From: Bacteroidales bacterium | GTDB lineage: Bacteria > Bacteroidota > Bacteroidia > Bacteroidales > Muribaculaceae | Reading direction: 5' to 3' | Length of the DNA: 64,000 nt | NCBI GenBank assembly: GCA_004557385.1 | Contig: SFEA01000005.1 | Span: 1-64,000 of the forward strand | Part shown: in pieces, positions 24,372-33,649 of the stretch | Layout: each line of letters begins with the position of its first letter | Position numbering within the stretch: the first letter of the stretch is position 1 | Translations under genes and position numbers: made by a program | Notes under the pieces: generated by a model | What the model saw: the letters and a program-made list of their open reading frames with translations, nothing else | Told to the model about the DNA's origin: nothing | The model's database searches: none

Positions 24372-25949
24372 TTAGTTTACCAGCACTTCCATAGGGGCGA
24401 GTTGCCGTTCAATGCCGTCAGGACCAACAGCGCGCACCTTTGAGATGTAGAATCGTTTTCCGCGGTTGAGGCGTCGGAAACTGTCGCGTTGACGTTGCGA
24501 GAATTTGTCGCCGTTCGACACTTCGGGTATTGCGTTGCCCATCGAGTCGAAGAACACGGTTTCGAAACTTATCACACGGTAAGCCACGTTGAGCAAATCG
24601 TCGTCGATGGCAGCCGACACGCCTTGTGCTTGCAGCAGCAGGGTCTTGGAGAACGGTTTGCTGCCTTTATAGCGATTTTCGCCGCCGTTAGCGTCGGGAT
24701 AGGCGATGTAAGGCATCGGGTCGGGCAGTTTGCGCACGCGGAAACTTGTAGAACCCACTTTTTGCTGACGGCCGTCGATGGTGGCGGTGACCGTTACCAC
24801 CGATTCGCTGCCCACTTTGCCCGGACGGGCAATCCATTGGTCGCCATGTCGGGTGAGTGTTCCGTTGGTCATAGTTGCCGAAATAGCGTTGCTGGGCACA
24901 CCCGGCACGGCAATCGACAGCGGGTTGTTGATTCCGGCATAGAGCACGGTCATCATCGTTGCCGAAACGGTAGCCATAGGCTCGATGACGGTGTAGCTTG
25001 ATTGGAACGGATATTTTGATATTGAGCCGTCGCCTGCAGGCACTTCGATGTAGCCTGAATAGTCGAAATTGCCGGCACGTCCGGTGCCAACCTCGTATTT
25101 TCCTCTGCCGCTTGAGAGCAGCGTGCCGTTGACGTAGACTTTAGGCAGCGATGTGGTGTCGACGGCAGCCAGCACAATGTCAGCTGAATAGTTGCTGCCG
25201 CGCATCACTATGCGCGAGTTAGGCACCACAAAGGCGCTGAGTTTGTTCACGCGCACATCGCCGAGGTCGACGTTGGTGATGAGTGTTTGCAGCACTTCGC
25301 CTTCGGCAAAGCGGATGTCGCCTTGCAGCTTCGAGAGCAGCGTCACTGCAGCCACCACGGGCATATCTTCAAACATTTCTTCTTCCCAGTTTTTTCCGGC
25401 AGCCTTAGCCGACCTCGACTTCACTTGGGTTGAGAGGGCGGTGTTGATGCTTGCAATCTTGGTGCTGTCGTCGAGGAATTGCACCACGAAGCGTCGGTAG
25501 GCATCAACAGCGCTACGCAGCTCGGCACCCTTATTGCCTGTTGGCGGCAGCATCACGTGTGCTGCAGCGTCGATATTCTCTTTGTTGTCAATTTCTTTTG
25601 CGTTTGCGTCAGCACCGTCGGCTTCAACAGCGATGGCATATTTCAGCGAGTCGATGTATTGATAGAGGTCGTCGGTGGCGCGGTGCACATCTTTTGCCTT
25701 GGAGAGCCATTGCGAGCCTTTCTCGGGATTTTTGTCGACAAAGGCTTGCAGCTGGTCGAGCAAGGCGGCATTGCGTGCAGAGATGGTGCGGTTCGACCGA
25801 GCCAAACCGTCTTCCACTTGCGAGAAGCCATTAAGCACGTCGCTCGACACGTTGAGTGCCAACATGGCGGTCAAGACGATATACATGAGGTTTATCATCT
25901 TTTGCCGCGGCGACATTCGGCCTATGGTTTGATTACGAGCACTTGCCAT
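24372..25949 (-). CDS. porM: Type IX secretion system motor protein PorM/GldM
   Basis: 525 residues. One N-terminal membrane helix (about 18-36, MINLMYIVLTAMLALNV) follows the conserved MSPRQKM stretch. A long helical periplasmic domain and then several Ig-like domains follow, ending in PMEVLVN. PorM pairs with PorL in the inner membrane as a proton-driven motor and reaches across the periplasm to the PorKN ring. It starts 5 bp after porL. Confidence 0.95.
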   Translation of the reverse strand: MASARNQTIGRMSPRQKMINLMYIVLTAMLALNVSSDVLNGFSQVEDGLARSNRTISARNAALLDQLQAFVDKNPEKGSQWLSKAKDVHRATDDLYQYIDSLKYAIAVEADGADANAKEIDNKENIDAAAHVMLPPTGNKGAELRSAVDAYRRFVVQFLDDSTKIASINTALSTQVKSRSAKAAGKNWEEEMFEDMPVVAAVTLLSKLQGDIRFAEGEVLQTLITNVDLGDVRVNKLSAFVVPNSRIVMRGSNYSADIVLAAVDTTSLPKVYVNGTLLSSGRGKYEVGTGRAGNFDYSGYIEVPAGDGSISKYPFQSSYTVIEPMATVSATMMTVLYAGINNPLSIAVPGVPSNAISATMTNGTLTRHGDQWIARPGKVGSESVVTVTATIDGRQQKVGSTSFRVRKLPDPMPYIAYPDANGGENRYKGSKPFSKTLLLQAQGVSAAIDDDLLNVAYRVISFETVFFDSMGNAIPEVSNGDKFSQRQRDSFRRLNRGKRFYISKVRAVGPDGIERQLAPMEVLVN

Positions 25950-25954
25950 TTTGC

Positions 25955-26956
25955 TTAATCGTTATTGTTGTTGGTGGTGTTAACCGAAGCCATATCGGCA
26001 GGCGACATGCCCGGGTGATACATGCTCACGGTCATTGCTTTCACCATTTTTTCGTATACGCTGTTCAGTTGCTTCATGTTGTGAGCCAGGCGGGCAGTTT
26101 CGTCGCAGTAGTTTGCGCTTTCGGCTGCGCTCTTTTCATACATGTCGCGAATGTCCTTCAGTCCACGGTTCACGCGGTCGATGCTTTCGAGTTGCGACGA
26201 GATGCTCTTAAGCTGAATTTCGTAGATGGTGTTCAAGCCGCCGATGTTACGGTTAAGGGCGCTCATCTGCTCTACGTAGCCGGTAGAGCTTGAAGTGATG
26301 TCCTGACTGTTGTCGGTGATTGCACGGTAGCTTGCCAGCAGCGTGTCCTGCACGTTGTTGAGTGCTTCGGTGGTTTCTTTCAGCTTGGTCATTTGTTCGC
26401 TAATTCCTGCCATTTGCGAGAGATATTGCTGAGTGGCGTCGGTGAGTTCAGCCATTCGGCTGAGCTGGTCGCTTGCAGCAGCCATTTTGGCGATGCTTTC
26501 GGTGAGCGATGTAGTGTCGGCTTCCGAAAGTTCGATGCCTTGCGGTATGCCCACAGCCGAGCGTGCTTCTTGCGCTGTCACCTTAGGCAGCTGCGTTTCG
26601 CCGGAGCCATTGTTGCCGCCGCCGGTTGAACCGCCTATGTTGCCTATCACAATTCCGCTGCCCGAACTGAAATCGGGGCGGTCGGCGGGGTCGTTTGTTC
26701 CGAGCACGGGAAATACGTCCTCCCATTTGTATTGTGCTTCGGGACGGTCGAAAGCGGTGAGCAGGAACATCAGCACTTCGGTGCCCATGCCGATGCACAG
26801 CATTTCGTTGCCGCCCGAAAGGTGCAGAATCTTGAACAATGCGCCCAGAATCACCACTGCGGCGCCAAGGCTGTAAGCTGCGTTGAAGAAGCGTTGGCCG
26901 CTTTCGTTTGAGAGGAAGCGTTCAACTATGTTTTTATATTTTTTAATCTTGCCCAT
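25955..26956 (-). CDS. porL: Type IX secretion system motor protein PorL/GldL
   Basis: 333 residues. Two membrane helices (about 25-45 and 50-70, AAVVILGALFKILHL and MLCIGMGTEVLMFLL) contain the conserved Glu of the proton path (GTEVLMF). A Gly/Asn/Ser linker (GGSTGGGNNGSGE) and a long helical cytoplasmic part follow. It forms the pentameric stator-like part of the PorLM motor. Confidence 0.94.
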   Translation of the reverse strand: MGKIKKYKNIVERFLSNESGQRFFNAAYSLGAAVVILGALFKILHLSGGNEMLCIGMGTEVLMFLLTAFDRPEAQYKWEDVFPVLGTNDPADRPDFSSGSGIVIGNIGGSTGGGNNGSGETQLPKVTAQEARSAVGIPQGIELSEADTTSLTESIAKMAAASDQLSRMAELTDATQQYLSQMAGISEQMTKLKETTEALNNVQDTLLASYRAITDNSQDITSSSTGYVEQMSALNRNIGGLNTIYEIQLKSISSQLESIDRVNRGLKDIRDMYEKSAAESANYCDETARLAHNMKQLNSVYEKMVKAMTVSMYHPGMSPADMASVNTTNNNND

Positions 26957-27018
26957 TTTTATGTTGTGTTGTTGAAGTTATGAAGCGAGAGAGGGGATGA
27001 AATGATGCGTTTTGATGG

Positions 27019-28452
27019 TTAGTTTTTGCGTTTTTTAGCGCGGTTGAATCCCACGTGCGAGCGCACGCAACGGAATCCGATGAAGCTGCGTTGTTCGTTT
27101 TGATACTCCCACATGCGAATGTCGCCGCGAATGTTGTGAGCCACGTCTTTCCACGAGCCGCCGCGCACAATTTTGCGGGTCATCTTGTAGGGGTCTTCCT
27201 TAGCGGCGTTGTAGCGATATTCGGGGTTGAGGTCGCTTGTGAGCTTGTTGATGCTTTCGGTGTAGGCTGTCGAGGTCCATTCGCTCACGTTTCCAGCCAT
27301 GTCGTATAGCCCGAATTCGTTGGGGCTGTAGGTGCCCACTCGCGATGTGATGATATTGCCGTCTTTCACATAATTGCCTTCCATAGGCTTGAAGTTGGCA
27401 TAGAAGCAACCGTCGCTCTCGGTGAGCGGCAGGTCGCCTTCCCATGGGAATTTGTTTTTGTCGACGCCGGCGCGGGCTGCATATTCCCATTCGGCTTCGG
27501 TGGGCAGACGGTAAGGCTCAACGTATACGGCTTGCTTGCCCAGCGAGCGTTTGAGGAATTCGGTGCGCCAAGCGCAGAAAGCATTGGCTTGTTCCCAGCT
27601 GACGCCCACCACAGGATAGTCGTTGTAGCCTGCGTTGGAGAAATACATGCGCACGTATGGTTCGTTGTAGGCATTTTCAAAGTCGTTCACCCAGCAGGTG
27701 GTGTCGGGGTAGACGTTCACAATATAAGTGTTCACAAAGTCGAAGTCGCCGGTGAGCGCGCGCGAGATGGTTTGGCGCACAATCTTTCCCTCGTCGTCGA
27801 TGTAAGCGGTGTCTTTGCTAATCACTGGCATTGTGTAGTCAACCTCGTGGTCGGTGTTATAGTCGCGGCGCTCGGCGTTGAGGCGATGCTTGCGCTTGGC
27901 AGCCTCGGTGAGGTTGTAGGTTTCGTAGCGATAGTTCATCTGCTCAGGGTCAAGCTCGCGCACGCCGGTGATTACGTTGGTGCGATAAACGCTTTCAATG
28001 GCGCGTTGCTCATCTTCGTTGGCGTTTTTCCAAGGAATAGGGCGGCTCCAGTTGAGGCGTGGTGTGATGGGGTTGCCTTCGCGGTCTTCTTCAATCTTGA
28101 AGGCTTCGTTTCCGCCGTAAGCCGGGTCGGCAAGGCGTTCGCGGATGATTGAGTCGCGCACCCAGAAGAGGAATTGCTTATACTTCGAGTTGGTGATTTC
28201 GGTTTCGTCCATCCAAAAACCGTCCACCGAGATGCCACGCGCTTCGGCTTCGATGCCCCAAAGCGAGTCGGCTTCGGCAGGACCCACCTTCATTGAACCG
28301 CGGTCGACGAGCACCATGCCGTATGGCGTTGGCTCTTGCCACGACGTGCCTCCCACGCCAGTGACTTCGCCGCCTCCGCTGTTAAGGCTGCGCGATGAGC
28401 TGCACGATGCTACCGCCAGACCTATTGCAACTGTAAATAGCAGTTTCTTCAT
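27019..28452 (-). CDS. porK: Type IX secretion system lipoprotein PorK/GldK
   Basis: 477 residues; lipoprotein signal with Cys near 17 (AVASCSSSRS). It carries the formylglycine-generating enzyme-like (SUMF1) domain typical of GldK: GMVLVDRGSMKVG at the start, FWMDETEITN, PVVGVSWEQANAFCAWR, RLPTEAEWEYAAR, DMAGNVSEWTS, RGGSWKD. In GldK the fold is structural. It sits at the outer membrane inner leaflet and forms the ring with PorN. Confidence 0.95.
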   Translation of the reverse strand: MKKLLFTVAIGLAVASCSSSRSLNSGGGEVTGVGGTSWQEPTPYGMVLVDRGSMKVGPAEADSLWGIEAEARGISVDGFWMDETEITNSKYKQFLFWVRDSIIRERLADPAYGGNEAFKIEEDREGNPITPRLNWSRPIPWKNANEDEQRAIESVYRTNVITGVRELDPEQMNYRYETYNLTEAAKRKHRLNAERRDYNTDHEVDYTMPVISKDTAYIDDEGKIVRQTISRALTGDFDFVNTYIVNVYPDTTCWVNDFENAYNEPYVRMYFSNAGYNDYPVVGVSWEQANAFCAWRTEFLKRSLGKQAVYVEPYRLPTEAEWEYAARAGVDKNKFPWEGDLPLTESDGCFYANFKPMEGNYVKDGNIITSRVGTYSPNEFGLYDMAGNVSEWTSTAYTESINKLTSDLNPEYRYNAAKEDPYKMTRKIVRGGSWKDVAHNIRGDIRMWEYQNEQRSFIGFRCVRSHVGFNRAKKRKN

Positions 28453-28544
28453 ATCGTAATGTTATGTTCGTTTTTTCGTTTATATATTTTGTAAACAGTA
28501 ATTATTCTCTCTTTTCGGGGCACCGAGCCTTGTTTGCCGATGGC

Positions 28545-29519
28545 TTACATCAGGCGTATGCTGCGATGCTTGTTTTTGTTCACCTCTTTAAGGTTGAGCT
28601 TCACGTTATATCCCAGCCAAAGCTCATGGCTTCCGCTTGTGCCTTTCGAGATGTTGCTCAGCGGATAGTCGAAGCTGTAGCCGAGGAACACGCCTTTCAG
28701 TTCGGCACCAATCATCACCGTCAACGCGTCTTTCCAGCGATAGCCCACGCCGCCCGACAGAAATTTGTTGTAACGCACGCGGGCGGTAGCCTCGCCAACG
28801 AAGTATTTGGTGTCGGTCTTGACAAACACCGACGGTAATATCTCTAATAACGTATTTTTTAGGGCAATATTGCCTCCGCCCATAAAATAGTAGGTGCGTC
28901 CGGCTTTAAACTCGTAGAGGTCGTCGGTGGAATTTTCGGTTTTCAGCGATATGCTGGCTTCGTTGAGGTGGTTGGCGGCAAGCGCAAGCCAGAATTTGGG
29001 ATGCCTATAAGCCACTCCGGCGCCAAGGTCGATGCTTCCGCCGGTGATGTCCTGTGTTGGAATTGCGTCGTCGGCAGTTTGATGATAGTCGTCGTCGCCG
29101 GGAATAAACACCTCCGAGCCTTTGAACGATTCGTTCAGGTATCCCACCTGCAAGCCAATGCTGAGCAAGCCTTTAGCCACCTTGCGCTTGTAGGCAATCT
29201 GAGCGGCGGCATTGAGCGAGCGATATAGGCCCATGCTTTGTTGTGAGATGTTCACGCCCACAGCCAGACGCTGGCGGCCTACCTTAAATGGCATGTCGGC
29301 AAGCGCGTTGAAGCTCTTGGGGGCGTTGTCGATGCCCACCCATTGCAGGCGGCTGCCCAGTGTGAGGTGAATGTTGTCGGTGTCGCCTATGGCTGCCGGG
29401 CAATAGTAGTTAGGCACAGCCCAATATTGCGTGAACTGGGCGTCGGTTTGTGCCGAGGCCAGCGCCGCACCCAATGCGAGTGCCACCGTCAATGCAATAT
29501 TTCGCAGAAAGCTGTTCAT
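28545..29519 (-). CDS. porP: PorP/SprF family type IX secretion membrane protein
   Basis: 324 residues with a signal peptide (ALASA-QTD) and the family's start QFTQYWAVPNYYCPAAIG, which resembles the usual ...YM.NP...NPA. motif. Beta-strand-rich, ending in GYNVKLNLKEV-type strands. PorP/SprF proteins are outer membrane barrels linked to the T9SS. It lies 92 bp before porK, the usual order. Confidence 0.92.
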   Translation of the reverse strand: MNSFLRNIALTVALALGAALASAQTDAQFTQYWAVPNYYCPAAIGDTDNIHLTLGSRLQWVGIDNAPKSFNALADMPFKVGRQRLAVGVNISQQSMGLYRSLNAAAQIAYKRKVAKGLLSIGLQVGYLNESFKGSEVFIPGDDDYHQTADDAIPTQDITGGSIDLGAGVAYRHPKFWLALAANHLNEASISLKTENSTDDLYEFKAGRTYYFMGGGNIALKNTLLEILPSVFVKTDTKYFVGEATARVRYNKFLSGGVGYRWKDALTVMIGAELKGVFLGYSFDYPLSNISKGTSGSHELWLGYNVKLNLKEVNKNKHRSIRLM

Positions 29520-29537
29520 CTTTGCCGTGCCCGAGGG

Positions 29538-30260
29538 CTATTCGAAATAGAAAGTTATTATCATCATATTGTTCTGCACCTTGTCGAGGCTGTGGGTGAA
29601 CGCCTGCATTGCAGGGTCGTCCTCCAAGTCGGGGCGATTGCGCTTGAGAATGTTGCTCAGTCCGAAGCAGAATTTCACCTCGGGGCAGAACTTAAAGTAT
29701 TGCATATAGAAGTCGCAACCGAAGCCAATGGTGAGCATGGCGTCGGTGTTGTTGAACTGCAGTTGCTCGCGGCGACGTTTGCTCACGTCGAGCACGCCCA
29801 TCACGCCTCCCACCACATACGGACGCACATTGCGATAGCGCAGCGCACTCACCTTGAGGTCGAGCGGCAACACCACGAAAGTGGATTTTACATTTTGACT
29901 GCTTAGCGCAGCGTCGGGGTTCATTGCGTCGCGCCATTTCACGGTCTTACTGCCGAATTGCATGCCGGGGCTTAGGCGCAGGTTCAGGTGATTGCTCAGG
30001 CGCAGGTCGGCAAGCACACCCACGGTGAAGCCCGGCGACAGGCTTGGCACCTCGCCAAACCAGGCGTTGCCATCAGCCGAAACCGTGCCGTTGTTGGTGA
30101 GGCTGAGGTTGTGCATAGCCACACCCACCGAGAAGCCCAGATGCACGCGCTTTAGGTCGGCGTATGGGCGATTCAGCACCTTGTCGTTGAGCTGTGCCGA
30201 TGTGCACAGCGCCGTCAGCGCCATGGCAAATGCGGCAATATTTCGGAGCAATCGATTCAT
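29538..30260 (-). CDS. porT: PorT family outer membrane protein
   Basis: 240 residues with a signal peptide (LCTSA-QLN). An eight-strand-type beta-barrel: HLGFSVGVAMHNLSL, SPGFTVGVLADLRLS, LPLDLKVSALRYRNVRPYV, FYMQYFKFCPEVKFCFG, ending MIITFYFE with a C-terminal aromatic. These match PorT of Porphyromonas, an outer membrane protein needed for type IX secretion. It starts the cluster, 18 bp ahead of porP. In Porphyromonas gingivalis porT lies away from porPKLMN, so the linkage here is notable. Confidence 0.88.
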   Translation of the reverse strand: MNRLLRNIAAFAMALTALCTSAQLNDKVLNRPYADLKRVHLGFSVGVAMHNLSLTNNGTVSADGNAWFGEVPSLSPGFTVGVLADLRLSNHLNLRLSPGMQFGSKTVKWRDAMNPDAALSSQNVKSTFVVLPLDLKVSALRYRNVRPYVVGGVMGVLDVSKRRREQLQFNNTDAMLTIGFGCDFYMQYFKFCPEVKFCFGLSNILKRNRPDLEDDPAMQAFTHSLDKVQNNMMIITFYFE

Positions 30261-30373
30261 TTTGTTGTAGTACTATCTATCAATTATCAAAACGAACCTT
30301 TTGCCACATTATTGTGTGATAATGCCAACAAATCGTCCTTTTGCCCTATACCCGCGGTGTGGCGACAGGGTGT

Positions 30374-30488
30374 GCAACCGCTCCACGGTTGTGGTTTTCT
30401 TGGGCGCTTTTAGGTCCCCACATAGTCGCCTACGGCGCCAATATGGGGTTATTCATAATGTAACCGCTCGCGCGGTTAATATCGCTGG
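30374..30488 (+). repeat. Composite intergenic repeat, copy 1
   Basis: Three parts in order: GCAACCGCTCCACGGTTG (30374-30391), a CCCCACATAG...ATATGGGG arm pair around TCGCCTACGGCGCCA (30417-30448) and TAACCGCTCGCGCGGTTA (30461-30478) continuing into ATATCGCTGG. The same order recurs at 36369-36483 and, inverted, at 36524-36635. The whole 30261-30745 gap has no gene. Confidence 0.75.
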
Positions 30489-30544
30489 TAATCAGATGGC
30501 TACAATCATGATTGTAGTGGCGTATTGCCATACGCCCGGTAGGT

Positions 30545-30646
30545 CTCTCGCAGAAACCGCGGAATCCGCAGAGGTGGGTGATAGGCTCACTCAGATTCAT
30601 TGGATTTATAAGATTTTTCTGCGTAAATCAGCGATTTCTGCGAGAG
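30545..30646. repeat. Short element with 12-bp inverted ends CTCTCGCAGAAA/TTTCTGCGAGAG
   Basis: Perfect 12-bp inverted ends (30545-30556 and 30635-30646) enclose about 80 bp with CCGCGGAATCCGCAGAG and CTGCGTAAATCAGCG internal repeats. It has no coding frame and resembles a MITE or other non-autonomous repeat. A half-end (TCTCTCGCAGAT) appears near 36722. Confidence 0.6.
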
Positions 30647-30745
30647 GTTATCCCTGCCACCTACCATGCCATACACCCCTAAGGGTAGATGAGTTAGGCA
30701 GCTTCGGCGTTTTCTGCAAGATGACATTGTGGTGGAGCATCATTA

Positions 30746-33418
30746 TTATTTGGCGTCGAAGTCGTAGATTACGAAGAATTGCACGTAGTTGTGCAGATGA
30801 TCTACCGTGGTGTCGGAACGTGATGTTGATGATTCGTTGGTCCTGAATATTCGTTTCTTATTGAAGATGTCGTCGGCTTTCACGCCCACGGTGAGTTTTT
30901 TCTTGAGCAGTTTGGCGTTAGCCCAAGCGTCGAGAGCAAAGATGTCGCGGTTGAATTTGCGATAGTGGTAGCCGCTTTGTCCGTTCAGATTCGGATTGAT
31001 GGCGAATGTGAATATGCCAGTCTTGAATTCTGCGGTGATTTGGGCTGTATATTTAAATGTATTCAGGCTTTGCTCTTGCGCGTCGGAGTAGATGTTGTGG
31101 TTGAAAGTGAATGTGCCGTTGCCTGTGACTTTCAGTTTTTCAAGGGTGAGTGTGAACGAAGGGTCGTAGACCAGCTGTTGCAGGCGGCGGCTGGTGTAGG
31201 TGCGTTGCTTGGCATCGTCGACCATCGTGAGCACGCCATAGGTGCAGTTGTTGTTATATGTCAATCGAGTGCCTACTTGCAGCACCTCAAACAGCGTGAT
31301 AGAGTGGTCGACCATGGTGCCGAACGAGTTGCCTCCGCGCAGGTTCTCACTGTGCGAGCGGTAGACGCCGGTGAGCGAGTTGTAGTGGTTCACTGAGCCC
31401 ACGGGGTCGTATTCTTTGGTGAAAGTCAAGCTCAAGGTGAGCACTTGTTCGTGATTAGGAATCACAGCAGCGTGATTGATGCCCGCCGACAGCATGCCCG
31501 AGCGGCGCAGATTGGGGTTGCCCTCGGTGATGAACAGCGGGTTGAGGTCGTCGACGTAAGCCATAGTGCTGACAAACTGTGGCAGGGTTTGCGAATATGT
31601 GGCGTTGAGGCGACTGGTGTGGTTGCGCGTGGGTTTCCATTGCAATACGAGCATAGGAGTGGGCAACACGGCGTTGCGAGTGGCTGTGGTGTCGAGCACG
31701 CCGCGGCGATATTCGAGCCGTTGATGCTTGATGTCGATGCCCATTTCAGGGCTAATCGTAAGTTTGCCGGCGTTGATAGTCGACGATAATTTAAAGGTGT
31801 TGGTGGTTGTGTTGTCGTCGCTGCGCAGGCTGTTGGCAGCGTCGTAGGCGTCGTTGCGCGTCACCGAGTTGTTGCTGTAGTTGTTCGTGAAGTTCAGCGA
31901 ATAGCTGCTGTTCAGCAACACCGATTTGCTCAAAGCATTCGATGCCTTGGCAGCAATCGTGGCATTGAGCGCATGGTTGGCGGAAGTGGTGAGTTGGTTG
32001 TCGGCCACGGTGCTGCCGTCGTTAAGATAGGTATATTGCGAGTTGCTCAGACTTTCGCTGTCGGAGTTACGATAGTTGATATTACCTGTGATTTTATAAC
32101 GGTTTTTGCCGTGATAGTGGTCGTAGCTGACATTGGAACTTGCAGTAAAAGCATTGGTGAGCATGTGCGACAGTGAGGTGCTTTGGTTCACATCTTCATC
32201 CGTATCGACAATCGATGTGGTCTGTTCGCTGTTTTGGCGACGTCGAGTTTTGTTGTAGTTAACTCGGGCTTTAGCTGACAGCACGTCGTTAGGCGTGAGA
32301 TTGTAGTTAAACGCGAGGTCAAGCGGCACCTCAAGGTGGTGGTTGTAGACTTCGCTCTGGTTAATCGATATGCTCGACGACTGATTGTCGAGGAAATTTT
32401 CTCTCATCGATTGTTGCCCTTGGCGTTCATCGTAGTGGTTGAGGTCGGCAATTGCCGAAAAATCGTTTTTCTCCTTCCATCCCTCAAATTTGGGTTGCCA
32501 GCGGTGTTGATAGCCGAAAGCGCCCATTTGCTGGCGAAGGTCGGCGCCCATATTCCCCGAAATGCCGTTGAAACCGTAAGGCACAAACATTGAGTTGAAG
32601 TCGCTCACTCGGGCAAACACCAGCAGCGGATTTGAGTCGCTGAGGCGGTTGGTGCGCAGGTGTGCGGTGTAGTTGCCTTTGGTGGTGGCTGAAGCGTTGA
32701 GCTGGCCATACCACTTGTCGAGCCAGCCCGGCTTTATTACTATGTCGAGCACCTGTTCCTCGTTGCCGTCGTTCACGCCGGTTCGGGCAGTGAATTCCGA
32801 GTCTTTGTCGTAACGCTTAATCTCCTTCACGGCTTCTACCGGCAGCTGCCCGATAAGTCCGCTGTCCATTGCCTTGTTGCCGTTCATGCGCAGCTTGATT
32901 GGTTTGCCGTTCCAGCTCAGGCTACCGTCGTTTTCCAACCTCACGCCCGGCAGTTTTTTGATGAGGGCGTCAAGGCGGTCGCCTTCTTCGAGCTTAAAGG
33001 CTTGCGGATTGAACACAATGGTGTCGCCGCGCATGGTGAAGCGCTTGGCATTGCCTTTCACTTGAAGCTCCTTGAGCATCAGCTCCGACGGGCGTAGGGC
33101 AATGTCGCCAATGTCGATGGTGTCGTTGCCCTCAAAGCAGGCACGTCGCACCTTTTTGTCGTAGTATCCTAAGGCTTGAATTTCGAGCGTGGTTTCCAGA
33201 TAGTTGGCATACCCCACAAACGTGCCGAGCGAGTCGGTTGAGTGCCCGTTGCTGTGAGTTGTGTTGCCGTTTCGTGATATGATGTAAACGCTGGCGCCCT
33301 CGATGGGTTGCTTCGATTCGGAATCTACAATGCGGCCGCGCAGCACGTCGGCTGAAGCGCCCACCCAAGCGATGAGCAGTGTTGCAAGCAATGCTATAAG
33401 CGAATGGTTTCTTGTCAT
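30746..33418 (-). CDS. Outer membrane beta-barrel protein with carboxypeptidase-regulatory-like domain
   Basis: 890 residues. Signal peptide (VGASA-DVL), then a CarboxypepD_reg-like Ig domain (about 25-110: LRGRIVDSESKQPIEGASVYI). A plug-like segment follows (about 115-230: DRLDALIKKLPGV, WNGKPIKLRMNG, IKRYDKDSEFTA), then a large beta-barrel to the C-terminus FFVIYDFDAK. This is the TonB-receptor-like OMP_b-brl_3 group of Bacteroidota. There is no SusD partner and no typical TonB box was seen, so the cargo is unknown. It is divergent from the kinase gene. Confidence 0.85.
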   Translation of the reverse strand: MTRNHSLIALLATLLIAWVGASADVLRGRIVDSESKQPIEGASVYIISRNGNTTHSNGHSTDSLGTFVGYANYLETTLEIQALGYYDKKVRRACFEGNDTIDIGDIALRPSELMLKELQVKGNAKRFTMRGDTIVFNPQAFKLEEGDRLDALIKKLPGVRLENDGSLSWNGKPIKLRMNGNKAMDSGLIGQLPVEAVKEIKRYDKDSEFTARTGVNDGNEEQVLDIVIKPGWLDKWYGQLNASATTKGNYTAHLRTNRLSDSNPLLVFARVSDFNSMFVPYGFNGISGNMGADLRQQMGAFGYQHRWQPKFEGWKEKNDFSAIADLNHYDERQGQQSMRENFLDNQSSSISINQSEVYNHHLEVPLDLAFNYNLTPNDVLSAKARVNYNKTRRRQNSEQTTSIVDTDEDVNQSTSLSHMLTNAFTASSNVSYDHYHGKNRYKITGNINYRNSDSESLSNSQYTYLNDGSTVADNQLTTSANHALNATIAAKASNALSKSVLLNSSYSLNFTNNYSNNSVTRNDAYDAANSLRSDDNTTTNTFKLSSTINAGKLTISPEMGIDIKHQRLEYRRGVLDTTATRNAVLPTPMLVLQWKPTRNHTSRLNATYSQTLPQFVSTMAYVDDLNPLFITEGNPNLRRSGMLSAGINHAAVIPNHEQVLTLSLTFTKEYDPVGSVNHYNSLTGVYRSHSENLRGGNSFGTMVDHSITLFEVLQVGTRLTYNNNCTYGVLTMVDDAKQRTYTSRRLQQLVYDPSFTLTLEKLKVTGNGTFTFNHNIYSDAQEQSLNTFKYTAQITAEFKTGIFTFAINPNLNGQSGYHYRKFNRDIFALDAWANAKLLKKKLTVGVKADDIFNKKRIFRTNESSTSRSDTTVDHLHNYVQFFVIYDFDAK

Positions 33419-33649
33419 CTTTATTATAATGTCAGTTTTTTGTCGTTTCTGAATAACTGACGAAGAGTGTGCTGTAAATGTTACAATCTTTTCGGTTAAA
33501 ATATGTTAATATAATATTGATTTGCCTTTCAATATCTAAAAGTAACGATTAATTTATTAATTTTGGCATCAGGCACCTTATTAATTTTGTTATTAGCAAA
33601 AAAATGTAGTTTGGTAACCACTTTATGAGTGGAATAAACAAGGACAATA

